Positions 33,046 through 48,000 of a DNA stretch of 64,000 nucleotides are shown piece by piece. The translations under genes were made by a program, and so were the position numbers. The stretch comes from Dolomedes plantarius (taxonomy: Eukaryota > Arthropoda > Arachnida > Araneae > Dolomedidae), in assembly GCA_907164885.2 (NCBI GenBank), contig OU015501.1, forward strand, positions 18,239,617-18,303,616, given 5' to 3'. Within the stretch, counting starts at the first letter, position 1. Each line of letters starts with the position of its first letter. The notes beneath the pieces were generated by a model, which was given only the letters and a program-made list of their open reading frames with translations, ran no database searches and had not been told where the DNA came from.

Positions 33046-35948
33046 AGAAGAAAAAGGTTTTGCATTACAGGTTCTGTGTATTTACATACCTATAAATATC
33101 TTATTTTTTAAAAAAAAAGAAGAAGAAAAAAAGGTTCTGCATGGGCTAGGTAACTGGCATATCTGTAGGTCTGACGTCTTCTAATCCACATAATTTTAGG
33201 TCAAGCTGGGTTCATGTCTTAGCTAATCAAAGTATCTGGAAATATAATGGAAAATATATTCCAGAATATAGGTTAGGTGAATTATCAATATGTTCTTTTA
33301 AAGAACTTTGTGAATCTGCTTGTAAATTTCATGAGTTGAAATGGCACTTAAGCTTAAATTTGAGCTTTTAAAGAAGTACATGCCACATTGCTGGTACCAG
33401 AAATTATGGTATCTTTTTCCACTTGATACTTGGACTAATGATTATCCTTACTTTCTGCGGTGATAACAAGTGTGTAGTATGCAACTTTCTCATAGCTAAA
33501 GAAATAATATTAATCAAAGATCTTCCTGATCTTTGGCAAATGTTTTGTCTACCATTGCATTTCTTATCTGCTAACAAATATATCGTAGCATTATGTTAAA
33601 CATGATTTCAGGATAAAACTAAGTGATAACCAGGGATTGAAGATCTATTGATTGCTTCTAATTTAGCCAAGTATGCTTACAAAGAGTCATAAGAAGTTTG
33701 GACTTTTTTCTTCAGAATCTGTGCCAGTTGCAACTCAAAGGAGCAAGATTTTATGAATGGCTAACTTGGCAGACAGATATTCACAGCCTTTCTTCCTATC
33801 CCATTTTTCTACATAAATATTCTGTAAATGAGGAATCTTTCATGAAGACAATAAAAGATTTTACTGCATCAAATTAGATAAAATTAATGCTACTGAATTT
33901 TGATGATTTTAACAAAAAGATTAAATTCTAATAGTCTCTCTATTCTAGTGATAATTAATTTGGTATTTTTTTCCCATTGGTAATTTTTTAGTTTCTCTTC
34001 CATTATGATATACTGATGATCTTATTTTTATCATGCTTTAAACATAGAAATATACTTATAAAAGATTTTTCAAAACTTAAAGTTCTATTTTAAGTAAATG
34101 GTCATGCATGTAAAAAATCAAAAAATTTTAACAAGATAGTCTAGCTTCTCTTTCTTTTCTCTAATTTAATGCTTCTTTTCAATTTCAATCATGCAAAAGT
34201 GTTCTTTCAGAGTCTAAAGCTTGTAATCTTGAACCAAAGTAATCCCGTAATTACAGGTATTAAATGTATTCTTTTTGTCATACAGCATCAATAACTGCTT
34301 TTCTGTCTGGTGGCATATTCATGTTCACTGTATAACATATAAGTCAGTTACTTCTTATTAAAAAGTGGTATCATAAACAATATCCATAAGCAAAAGATTT
34401 AATATATCATAGTTAAGTTCATCCAGTCACACTGTATAATTTTCATTGTTCTTTTGTATTTGTTTTTCATTTTCTTATATATTTTTTATTGTTCCAATGC
34501 TTACCAAATTTATCTCCTAGGTTTTATGTCAGATCCTCCAGAGTTACCTGGTTTAGCACATTTTTGCGAACATATGTTATTCCTTGGCAACGCAAAGGTA
34601 TTTCTATTTTTATACATTTTGTAAATTATAAATCATTTGTCATTTTGGTATTATTTCATAAAATTTATATGCTGTTTTCATTGTTCAAACTAATGGATTT
34701 TTTTTTTCTCTTAGTACCCATCGGAAAATGAATATAACAAAGTAAGTCAAATTTACCTTAACTTGTGTAAGATTTATGACTTTTGCCAGAGTGTTAATTA
34801 TGTTTTTCTTTATAATTTGTTTTCGATTTTGCAGTTTACTAGGGCATATTGCTTTGTGTTTTAATTAATTGCGGTTGAATAAATATTGAATGTAGTTTAC
34901 TATTCAAAGAAATTCCTTTCAAGCAAATATTTCAGATCATAGTTATCTCATTCAATCAAATAGTCATCTTGATATTATTATCTTAGTCAGTAGTTATGGA
35001 ATTAAATTATATAGTAAATGTTAATGTAAAAAATATCTTTTGTAGAGGCCAAATTAAAACTTCTGTGTCTAAGCTACAAAAAACTAACAGAATTATAAGT
35101 TGAAATGACTATTACAAATGTAATTGTTGATGTAAGGTATTATTTACATTTAGTTTTTTATTTATGTTGAATTATTTATGACGAATGTTTCACAGAACCC
35201 ATAATAGGTTGCTATTATGATCCATAACACTGCTCTGACTGATAAAGAAAAATGGTTTATACTTGTAAACTTTATTAAATGTATATTAAAATACATTAAT
35301 AGCATAAATCTGGGCAGATTGCAGTAATGTTGTATTTTGATCACTCATTTTTTTACTTTTGTATATAGTTTTTTCTAGATGTGTTCTCCAGTATTGTTCA
35401 CTAGATTAGTTTATCTTTTTGTGAATAAGCTATTAAAACTACTATGACAAGTATTTAGTGAGAATAATATTCTTATATCGCTGGCACATGTCTAAAATTT
35501 CTGAATTCATTCAAGAAATCAAGTTTTGTAGAGTTTTGTTTATACAGATATCCTCTCCACAGACCAGTTTATTGAAATGTAACTTCTGAAAAACAGTATT
35601 ATGAGTTATAAAGAAGACGCTAAAATTAGTTGTATTTCAAATTATTGTTTCCTTTTTTAGTTCCTCCAACAACATGGTGGAATGAGCAATGCTTATACTG
35701 CTGGTGATAATACTTGCTATTATTTCGATGTTGCACCTAGTTCATTGAAAGATGCTTTGGATCGGTAAGTATAGTTAAATTATTGAGATATTATTTCGAT
35801 GTTGCACCTAGTTCATTGAAGGATTCTTTAGATCTGTATAGTAAGTATAGTTAAGGTATGTATAGTTAAATTATTGAGATAATGAAACGAAATAAAAATA
35901 TTGTTCCATTTCCTTAGAACTAAACAAATAGTTTTGATTACATGTCAC

Positions 35949-36009
<61 letters not shown>

Positions 36010-39000
36010 ACACAAAATTTGCATAAAAAAATAAAATTTGCTTTAGCTTAACATTTTCATAGAAACACATTTTTTTACTGAGTTTTCTAGTAAGATTAAG
36101 GTCTGCTGTTAAGCAAAATATTTCATTTTTTTTTCTTTTAAGATTGTATTTCTTATCATAAATAGATTTTTTTTCCAACTTTTTATCCACAGAAAAAGAA
36201 ATGTATAAGTTAATGATAAAGTTCTTTTGTTTTATAAAATTTAGTAAAAACATTAAATAGCAACAGAATAAATAGCATTGGTAAATTTCATAATATTTTT
36301 GAAAAAGAGCATCATGAACAGTCATACAGAGATAGTTTACTGTTATGTATTGGTCTCCTCCAAAGAGAAGATCCTTGAGAAAGTGGTGAGTGACAAAAGT
36401 GGAGATCAGTGGGAGAGTAGGAGATAGTCACCAAACATCTAACTTTTCGCCAAATATCGGCATTTGCCCGAAGGAAGTTGAACAGGTGTTTCCTTCTGTC
36501 GATGGGTAATGGTTTACCTTAAGAAAAGGCAGTGTTTACTAGAGACAGATTAGGAGGAATGTATATCTGCAGTTAACAATTGAAAGGAAGTTTTCAACAG
36601 TATACATATTAGAGTATTAACTACCGTAATTTGCATTATAATCTGAAAGTTTTAAATGCTGATTTCTTATGTCTATTTACCAAGTTATAAATTTACAACT
36701 CAGCAAAACATCTTCCATGTTTTTATTAAGCTTTTAAACAGGCCAAAAATATGGCTAACAAAAACCAAGAGGAGATATTGCACAGAGGTTGAAATTTGAG
36801 TTTGGCAAATTTTTTCCATATTCAAATTGTGGGAAAGAGGGAAATTTTATAAAGTGTTGAAAATATTAGTTGAATGCGATTTTTCAGTAGAAGAGGTCAT
36901 CATTACTTTTTAAAGGGCAGGGCCAGCCTTGAGCCGATTGTACCTCTTAGATCAGGAAAATAAAAAATATGTTGAAAAGAAAAATGCGTAAACAGAAGTA
37001 AAAATTATTCAGAATGACCAAACAAAGTGTGTAAAACATGCAGATGTAGATCTCTATATGCTGGTTGAAGAAACGGAAGCATTATAAACATTCTTCCATC
37101 TTCAGGTTTCTGAAACCCATAAAAATTCTACAATATTTATGGGGGGGGGGGGGCAGAAGCTTTTTTAGATTAAAATCAATTAACACATACCCGAGATCAA
37201 CAATATCGCAGTAGAGACTTAACAGTCTTGCAATACTTTCTATAGAGCATGAGGATATTAAAATATGATCAATTCAGAAATGATTTTGCTGATAAAAAAT
37301 CTAGACATTTTTGTTCTGTAAATGAAATTTTTTTAGTCTAGCTACTTTTTAGCTTTTGTTTTATTATAAATATACAAGGGTCATTTTTTAAGTAAGAACT
37401 GTTTTGTAATGGAGTAAGAGAAACTTTAGTTATGAATGTAAATTGTATCACAAACTAAAATATGAACATTTTTTCACTTTTTAACATAGTCACCATTAAC
37501 ATTTAAACATTTGTCAAGTCATGTCACCAGCTTTTGGATCCCATCATCAAAAAACTCTCCGCCTGACCGTTAAACCAGTAACAGTTTCTTTCAACATGCC
37601 ATCATTTTCCAAGCCCTTTCCACCAAGAAATTCCTTAAGTTTTGGAAACAGATGAGAGTCTGATGGTGCTAAGTCAGGGCTGTATGGTGGATGATCCAGT
37701 AATTCTCAATGAAAATTGTCAAAATCAACGGTGGGGACTGCTCTGTAGCGGCGGTGTTCTGCTTCACAACAAAGCTCAGCCTCACGTTGCGGCAAGAACA
37801 AAGATGCAACTGGACAATTTTCATTGGGAATTACTGGATCATCCAGCATACAGCCCTGACTTAGCACCATCAGACTCTCATCCGTTTCCAAATCTTAAGG
37901 AATTTCTTGGTGGAAAGTGCTTGGAAAATGATGACATGTTGAAAGAAACTGTTACTTACTGGTTTAACGGTCAGGTGGAAAGTTTTTTGATGATGGGATC
38001 CAAAAGCTGGTGACACGACTTGACAAATGTTTAAATGTTAATGGTGACTATGTTGAAAAGTGAAAAAATGTTCATATTTTAGTTTGTGATACAATTTATG
38101 TTCATAACTAAAGTTTCTCTTACTCCATTAAAAAACGGTTCTTACTTAAAAAATGACCCTCGTACATTCATTAGAAAAGAAATATAACCGCTTTCCTATT
38201 TTGTCAGGCTTTACATTATATTTTTATTATTTAATATATGTTATTATTTTGAAGGGCCCACCAAAAATTCTGCTGTTGGTCCCCACAATGATAAAATTCA
38301 TCAATGTTCACCATATCACTGCGATTTAAATCAAATTGAACTTCCATCGGGGGATTAAAAAAAGGTTTATATGGGAAAGGAACACCAGTGCAATTTTTAA
38401 ATTTAAAGAAATTGCGAGAACTGACTGAAGGCAGATTAGATAGAATTGATGCTGATAAGTGGAAAAGGTACTGCAGTCACGTTCAGCACATAGTAGAAAA
38501 TATTGGAAAAACAACGGTATCGTCCAAAATGTAGTTGATGAATTAATAACTTTTGGTGGAGAAGATTTAGAAGACAAAACCAGTGGAAACAGCGACTGCA
38601 GGGAAAATTTAAAAGGTGATAGTCAATTAGATGGCACAAAACTTCTTCAAGATGACAATAAATAAAAAAATCTTTAATTGGTAAAACGGAACTGTAAAAT
38701 ACATGCTGTCAAGTCCAGGAGCATGGAACAAAATCCACCCGTGTAAAATGATGCCATATGGTAAGTTTTTGAAAACGCCTTGCATATTTTTTTCGATAAA
38801 TTTAAGGTATTATATAATTGTCTTATATTTAATCCCTCTTTTCTAGAACCGATAACTTATATCCCAAATAAAAACAAAATTCATTAAAAAATAGGATACG
38901 TAAGAAATACCTTACATAAATCCAAAAACTGAATTGCCGAAACTTTGATAATAATCAACTCTGTACAATGCATGCAATTGAAAAAATCTATAATTGAAAG

Positions 39001-42000
39001 CCATACTTCAGTAGCATAATTTTTATTATTTATTCCTGCTGTCATAGGTTTCTGAAAGCCCATTTGTTTTGTTTGCATTTTTATTAATATAACTGGCCAC
39101 ATTTATTATTTTAAATTAAAAGAAAACTGCCAATAAAGATCTCATCTCCTATAGCAAAAAAAAAAACTAACTATTGCGAAAAATCAAATACCAAGAAATC
39201 TGCATCTATAATAATAAATTTTTGTATGATCCAGTATTTACAAAATTAAACATGACTCTAAATTTTATCAAGGATTTCTGAAACTCCCTCACAGTACTTT
39301 GGGAAATAATAAGTAGTAGGATGCAGGGTTAAAAGTCTCAAAATATGTTAATTACATGAAAATAGAAATCAAAACATATGAAGGTTTTCTTAAAGCCTAA
39401 ATAGTTAAAGCCCTCATTTTCTCAATGCCTAAAGATCGATAAATACTTCTTATGGGTATTGGTGATGAGGTGTTGATTATCCTTGACCCCTCATTTCGAG
39501 AATTGACCTCCCCAAGGCAGCAACCTTAAAACTGGTACCAAGTCTCTTCTGACAGGTGGTGGACTTACCTGAAACTTTTGGGAAACTGTTCGGTCTAGCC
39601 AAGGTTGTAAAATGAGATAAAAAATAATTTAAAAGTATTTGAAATAAGATTTAGTGAAGGTACCAAAACACGAAAGATTATTACAAGGTCCATATAACTA
39701 CAGAAAATTTAAAATGAAAGGATATAAACTGGATATTTAAACTTATATCACTGCTAAGTTATATATTTTTTATTTTTCCCTTTTCCATGGTTATTCTCCC
39801 AATGAATGAAGAATTTATGAAATACTTTTTCAACTAAAAACCTGAATGAGTAGTTTTGACAAGTCTTGAATGTTTATTTCTATCCTTATTTTATGTGACT
39901 TTAAATATGGCAGTTCAGACTAAAATACAGGGGAACCTTGATCTGTTGTGTTTCAAGAGACCAATTGCACTGAATGATAAATACAGGGAAACTATGGATG
40001 CAAGAACATAACAAAGAAATATGATCATCAGGACTGGATGACATAAACAATACACATATGGGAAAAGGATAATTCAGGGAATGGTTGATTGAGATTCCAC
40101 TGTAATTAAAAATTTCATGCTTCTTTTGTAGTAATCCAGCTCTACATGAAAAATAGAATTTTAAAAATGCATTCAGTAAAAGGTTTCTTTGTGATATTTT
40201 ATAGAGTATTAATGAGAGAATATGTAAATGCATGTAAAAATATTATGTGTAATGAACTGATGAATTGTTAGTCTAGTATAAAATTTGTTTACGATGCAGC
40301 TGATTATTTTTTTATGCTTGTTGATTGCAGTACACTATAATGTCTTTGAGGTTGACCAAATTTTGGGAAGCATTATTTTTTCATGGAAGTTATTTTGTGT
40401 GAAAATTTTAAAAGAATGGAAGAGCTTAGATTTTTAAAAAAATGAAAGGTTTTCATTGTAAAATTCTGGTGTCAAATGCACTCAGTCTTATTTTACTTGC
40501 AGATTTGCACAATTTTTTTTGTGCCCTTTGTTTACTGAAAGTGCAACTGAAAAAGAAGTCAATGCTGTAGATTCAGAACATGAGAAGAATTTGCAAATGG
40601 ATACATGGAGATTGGTACAGCTAGAGAAAGCAACATGTGATCCTAAACATGACTACAGCAAATTTGGGACAGGTTTGGTTGTTTTTCAAATAAAAAATTA
40701 TTTGTACATACTGTTTCATACAGGAAAATTAGGTTCCAACTATGTCTGGTAAAATTTATTTTTTAAATTGTTTTCAGCAATCAAAAGTGGATTCACTTTT
40801 TTAGAAATGTCTAATAGTAACTTTAAAAAAAAGGTAGTTCACATAGATCACCAGTTAGTATAAAATGAGTTCTGTAAAATATTTTTAAAAATCAACTTAA
40901 TAACTTTGAATATATATGGGGATAATTTTCTTTATTCTTTGATCAGGGCTTAATTGTTAGATTTTTGTTACACACAGTAAATTATGGCTTTTAGTTTGTC
41001 ATCAACGTGTGCTTCTCTGCATTCTTCATACCCATACAGCAAAATTTTAAGTTTCAGGTTAATTGTAAGGTATTGAATACAATGAAGTTAAGTAACGTAA
41101 ATGCTAGGTGTGATATTTTCTGTGATTATCTTTAATGTTGAATGGCGTAGAAAAATTCCTATTTAAGGTAGGATTGCAAATTACCAGAAAGAAAAATTCC
41201 ACGAAACTTATGTCCTTTCTATTTTATCTCATCAAAAGTGGTGTTGCTCTTATCTTTGAAAAAAAAAAGTATTTTGTATTGAGCTACCTCAATAGAAAAT
41301 ACTTTTTCATTGAGGCAGTTTTCACAAATAGTTTTGTCTTTATATTGACTAGCTTTGTAGTTCAATTTTGAAACACAGTGCAAAACTGTTTTTTACTTTT
41401 TAATTACCTAAAAAATGAGTTTGCATGATAAGATTGCTACTACATTATAACTCTGGAAAATTAATTCCATACTCCTTTCTATACCATCCTTTACTTTTTA
41501 TTAATGTCTCTTTTATAAAAGTCATCCACTTAATGGCATTATTACAAGAGATGGTGTAATTTATTATTTTCAGATATCTGAGAAGTATAATTTATTCATT
41601 TTAAAGATATCTGCATAATATAATGCAACTAAAAATATGATAAAATTTTGGAAGTTCATTATATTTTTTCTGTGTTCTGTATACTAAAGTTTATATCTAT
41701 TCTTCCCTGATTGTAGTATTATTAGCAGCAGATTTTATATAATTTTTTTTTCACCCTGTATTTTATTGATCAATTTTGCATAGTATTTTTTTCATAGTAT
41801 TATTCTTTGAATGACTACTTATAGATAGATACATGACTTATAGAGTAACAATAAATAAGTAAAAAATATAATAGGACATTTTCTTCATTAATCCTATGCT
41901 TATTATTTATTAATTTTTTAAATCATTATTTATATTTTATGTCTATTTTTACTGCCCCCTTGTTGACATTTCTCATAATAAATATAAATTGTTCAGAATT

Positions 42001-45000
42001 TTAATGTTTCTTAAGTTGATCATCATCTGATTCTACCATTGTTACTATCAGAATGTGATGTTCTAGTTTTAACAAACAACTATTAGGGAGAGGCTTTTAC
42101 TTGTGCTATTTCTTGTATTTGTTTATTTGAAGTATTGTTAATATACCAATAAAATGTTTTTTGTGGATTTCAGGTAATATTGACACATTGTGGAATATTC
42201 CAAAGTCGAAAGGAATCAGTGTTAGAGATGAACTTTTGAAATTTCATGAAAAGTACTATTCATCAAATATTATGGCCTTAGTTGTTCTAGGGAAAGGTAA
42301 GGTCAATTCTTCTAGTTTCAGTATTTACTGTTTTCTTTTTATCATGCAGTTTCTACATTACAGCCATGGGGTCTATGTAATTAGAGCATTATTTTAATAT
42401 GATCTTCATAATCAGCTCTATCATAATAGATGTTTACAGAAAAATGTGTCGTCCAATCCAGGGCAATCTAAAAGATAACTAAAATCCATAATGTCTCCAG
42501 AATAGCACAGGGTGGGGGGGGGAGTCAGGGGAGGTAACTACACCAACACTGTACAAGTGTCCTTGTTAAAAATCATGCTAAGTTACAAGTCTTAAATTGG
42601 CAGTGGCTATGTACTTAGATACATCCAGGGACACAGGGTATGTTGGCAGTCCATGCCACCTTTTCCCCATGGCATTCATTTCAATTAAATCATTGGCTTC
42701 CCTGTTGATGTTTTTTTCTAATCTCACCACAAGTTCAAATATAGGGGAGATGATAATGGGGTTGGGAGAGCCTGCTGCTTCATTGAACTAAGAAGTCAGC
42801 TTGCTCAGTGACTAAGCTTCTACTAATAAACAAACACCCAGCCTCAGTGCAAAGTGTTACTGGCAAGGGATCTAGCCTTAGCCACACAGGTCAGTTTACC
42901 AGTATGAATACAAGGCCATTGAATCAACAAGGCAGACAGCTTATCTGTAAGAAGTAATACTGGGCAACCCAGAAATTGTTTCAATTTCAGTCTTGAAGTT
43001 AGAAACACACATTCTAATATCAATGGAATTCTCTAGCATGCTTTCACAAAATAAGCCAGAGCCAGAAGCATTATTGGGTTCAGATGAGCCATCATTATAG
43101 ATATGGAGCCACTGGCTTCCAAGATAGCTAGTGGCAGTAGTGTGTATGAAGGGGGATAGCCTCACAATTTTTTTCTCCTTAACCCAATGCAGACCTGCCA
43201 ACTTTCCGGATTTACCCCGGCAATGCCGGATTTTTAATGCGTCTTCCAGGTTTCCGGAATGGACGCTATTATTACCGGATTTTTAGTTACATAACAAAAA
43301 TATCTACTCAGTTCAGGTCATCTTTGTCAAGGGAAACCTTAGAAAATTTGCTAATATGCAAATCGAACCCACAAGGACACTGTTATGAAGAACAATTTCA
43401 CAATGAATTTTTAAAAAGAGCAAAATCAGCTACAGTAAATGCTACAAAAATTCCAAGTTTTTCTGCAATTAAAACAAACATTATAAAGAAATAGAAGTAC
43501 TCACAATATAGACTGCTGGGGTCCCTGCTTGTGTAAATATGATGTACATTAAAATGTATGATTACAAATTTCAAATATATACCTTTTGTTTAATATTATA
43601 ATTTCAAGATGTGCTGGACAGTAAAGCAATATTTTGAACTATGAAATATTATTAAATAGATCCTACAAACTGTAAGTAAGTATACATTATAATTTGCTCT
43701 TACTGAGGTTGGCAGGTCTGCCAATGGAAAGGTTAAAGATAGGAATCTTAAAAACTGGAGGCAAGCAGTTTAAAGTATGAAAGGACTCCTGGTCAGGCCA
43801 AATAAGATTGTGTTTGACTCTAAGCTCATCTGCAGCAGTGAGAAAAGTCATAAATTTTTACTCTTACCCTTCTTGCACAGTACAATACCTGAGGGGAAGT
43901 CTCAGGCTCATCTTAGACATTTTCAATAATTGTTAGTCTCTTCAAATGGATAAAGGTTCCAGAGCAGTAATGAGTGTTAAACTTTCAGTCCCAGAAATAA
44001 GTCTTAAGTCCTTATTTTGGACCTTATTTAAGATTTCACCACAACATTTTGAGGTAATGAGGAAAAGTTCACTATCATAATCCAGTGCACATCTGATATG
44101 TTTTAAATATAATGGAAAGGACTTCCCTAGGTAGAGCCCCAAGTAATTGTAGACTTTTCTAAAGTGCCATGTAGTGTGGTACCACACCGTAGTGTTATTT
44201 ATCATGGGGGCGAACCAATTTCTGTTAATAGCATGATTATTTTATGCATTGCTACCTATAAGGGAAAATTAAGTTGCAAAAATGCTACTAATAGATCATT
44301 TATCTCTATTGAGAATGTGAAGATTATGGACAATGTAGGTTTGAAATCCTTCTACTTAAGTGAATACTGATTCACTAAAGGAGGTTCTTAAATGAATTTT
44401 GACAATTTCTCTCCAAAAGGTTTAATGTATTTTAGGGAGTTTTTTAAGGGGGGGGGGGGGTGAACGTAATTTAAATGTTTGAATTATGAATCTTATTTGT
44501 AATAATACTGTTTAAACATTTGTAACTAGTGTGTTTTATTATTGCAAAATCAGTTTATGTTACTTGATAGCATTTAATAACTTTCCACACTTATGTTTTG
44601 TTTTTTGGTTTTCTTTCTTTTTCAAATTTCTGTCACTCAGAAACTATTGATGAAATGATGGACTTTGTTTTGCCTCTCTTTTCAAATGTGGCCAATAAAA
44701 ATGTTGAAATCCCTGAATGGAAAGATCACCCCTTTGATCCTAGTCACTTGAAGGTATCATATTTCTTTAATCCTCTATATTTATTAAGTATTTTGATCTC
44801 TGTTGCTTTTACATGACTACTTTAAAAAATCTGTTGTGTAAAATCTAAGTTAATTCAAGCGCAATAATTACAATAATTTATCTGGAAGCAATATGTATGT
44901 CTTAAAGAGTCATGGTAAGATATACGTATCATAGAATTCACCTCTAATTTGATACATTATGGTAGACAAATAATTTTTTTTTTTAGAGAAAATAAAAGCA

Positions 45001-48000
45001 TCTAACTTGTATTCTTTATTTTACTGGATTGAGGTACTTGTATAAACAGAAGTAAGTCTAATAAGCTCTATTCGCCTCTGATTCATTTATGAGATTTAAG
45101 TGTCGGGGGGGGGGGGGGGGGTAATTTTAGATGGATAACAATTTCTGAAACAGTCTGTAAGCTTTTGCTGTTTTCTTGTTTCAGAATTATTTAATTATTT
45201 TTAATGTTTTGAAATCATTATATATTATTCCTATAGTTTTTTTTTTTTATTTCGGTTTAATTTGTGTATGGGAAATATCTAAAAAAATGTAGAAAATTTG
45301 CACTTATTTACATAAAAAGAGATTATTTCCCAATTGTTAGTAAAGTGTGTGCTGTTCCTTAATGCATGCTACCTTAATGGAGAGAAAAAATACCACACAT
45401 GTATAACTTCTTATCATCCTAATGTTTTGAGATACTCTTTTTATTATGTATAAGAGATTTGTTTCAAATACTGTGGGGGAAACTGTTATATGACTGAGAT
45501 TTTTGCATTGCCATTTTTAAATACTTTGCATTCATATTGTTATGCAATATTGATATGTTTATATATATCTAACATGTATTATCATGTTTTTAACCCTCAT
45601 GCCTAATTTTTTTTTCTTTTCTTTTTTGCAGCTGCAAGGTTTTGTGGTTCCAGTTAAAGATATTAGAAGCCTTAATATTTCGTTTCCTATTCCTGATCTG
45701 CACCATTTGTATAGATCTAACGTAAGATAGTATTACTTAAGTAATTATTAATTTGTATATAATTTAACTGATGAAACTTTTTTCTGCCTCTTCCTTATGT
45801 AAATAAGAATGATTGTCTAGAAATATGAGTCCTTATATTTCAAGCATATTTGTTTTAATTTTGAGATTTTCTATGGTATTGAAATAATAGAATGCTTAAA
45901 GCATTGACAAAAATTTTTTAAATGATAGCGTACCTAGTTGAGCAAGTGATGAAATATATCCATGCACAAAAATTTTCATTAATTCCCCAAACTCCCAATT
46001 TAATTATTTAATTCCAATTTTTTTTTCTTAAGAGGTTGCTCATGACTTATCCATCTTAAAGTTTGACCCTTTGTATAATGTTGCTGAAATTTTAAATGAT
46101 TTCTACTAGTCCCAAGCCACTACTAGATATGAACAAATTTTTTAGCATCATTACATTTTATTTTATATGTTCACTATGAAGTGTATTCTGGCAAAATATA
46201 TGAGCTCACTTGAGTTTTTCATGTCCTTGGTATATCAGCCATTGGATTTTTCAAGCTCTAGTTTAAAAGAAGCACCAGGGCTTTGAATGTTTCATTGAAA
46301 TTTTCTTAAATGTGGTTATGTATTATATTTATGTATGGGCTTGAAAAAAAAGCCCTCTTTTCCATTTGTACAAAGCAAACAGTTTAAATTATAACTTACG
46401 GGAAACTTGTAGAAGACAAAACACCCAGAACACATAGCCTCTTAAAATCCACAATAAAATAAAGGGATGGCTACTAGTTTGGAACCAATGAATAGTTCAT
46501 CATTAGTCAGAGGAGCATTAGGGGTAAATGTCTCTAAGGACAGTTTACAAATATAAATTGCCAATAGAGACAATCACATCAATCTCACTCTTCAGTGTAA
46601 TGATGATCAGTCTAATAACAATTTCACTCCTCAGTCTAATGATGAACTGTTAATATGTTTGAAATTAGTAACCACTCCTTTATTTTGTTGGATATTTTAT
46701 GAAGCTGTGTGTTTCTGTGTCAAGCAGTTTAATGTTTAAGTTAATAGATTGTTTACTCTATGGCAAAAATAGGAAATATATAATAATTAATGTATATATT
46801 CTTGATACTTGAATGATAACTACTTAGTTACTTCTCCATTATGCCTGAAATGGCCCCACATAACAACTAGGCTCCGATAAGAGTCCATGCCAGTGTATAC
46901 ATTGGAGGGTGGAGAGGAGATCTCCAGTTGCAGCCATTCCACAAATGCCATCCAGGAAGCCCCACGGAACCAGCACTCCAAATCTCAAGGAATAAACTGC
47001 CAGATGGATAAACAGATCGATTGGTTTGAATTTGGAACAGATCACTTATCAAAGGCTGTAAGGTTGTCATCCATCTTTGGCATTGGCTAAGGTTTCACGA
47101 TCTTCAGTTGAAAAGATACTACTGATTTATAATCAATTCCACAGAAGGAAATTTTAATAATTTCCTTGAATAAGAATAATTAATTATTAGGTATTGCTCA
47201 ACTGGTACGATTTTCAGTATATTATTAAGCATTACCTTAAATTAGGACTTGTGAAACTAATAGAAGGTCTCAATTAGAATGAATGATATAATGTAATTCT
47301 CTAAACCACATGGAGAAAGTTATTTAGTCAATATTCATTTAGTTTATTATCCATTATGATTCACTAGAACCTGGTTATGACTGTGCATAACTTGTTGTGT
47401 TAATGTAAAGAGTGATTATTTATTCACATATTAATACTATTTTCATTAATATTATCCTCATATTATTACTTTTTCATTTATATTAATCTTGTAATAATTA
47501 TCTTTTATTAATATTATTCTTATAGTAATACTACCTTCGTACTTTTATTACAGCCTGGGCTCTATCTGGCTCATCTCATTGGTCATGAAGGTCCTGGAAG
47601 TTTATTGTCCGAATTGAAAAATTATGGTAATTTTACTCGAAGTATTTTGAGATCATCACATAGTGTATTTCTAGCTATCATATGCTTATCAATTAATGTT
47701 GTTATGAAATTGTACCACTTATGTTAGTACCATACTCTCTTAATATTCATGGAAATTACTCAAGTTTCATTTTCTTTTACTAGTGCCAAACCATTCTAGG
47801 TTCATTAAATGACTGATAATTGTTACAAATTAAATGCTATACTTTGCATTAAACATAAATACAAAGCATATTTTCTGTTGAATGAACTCTAGCGTGAAAT
47901 AAGAGATTACACTTGATTACATTTATATTTTTAAAAGTACATTAATGTTTAAGTATGTTTCAAAGTGTTTGATATATTAATAATCTTTTTATTCTTAGGT

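Larger units (their letters stand above)
31728..34520 (+). other. IDE intron 1
   Basis: 2.8 kb. Holds a small Helitron (32483-32932) and a duplicated poly-T/poly-A block (33010-33130). The rest, 33180-34500, shows no gene or element I can name. Confidence 0.85.
35765..40502 (+). other. IDE intron 4
   Basis: 4.7 kb. Contains the partial exon duplication, a (TA)n run at 35951-36001, a 13-G run at 37141-37153, a mariner foldback (37375-38162) and a transposase remnant (38255-38665). About 36000-37370 and 38670-40500 show no element I can identify. Confidence 0.85.

Noticed and set aside
33220..34500. Additional IDE exon within intron 1
   Set aside because: Exons 1 and 2 join in phase and match the conserved protein without a gap, so no exon is missing between them.
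37642..38013. Separate 123-codon gene
   Set aside because: It is the mariner transposase tail in one arm of the foldback, continued into the opposite arm.
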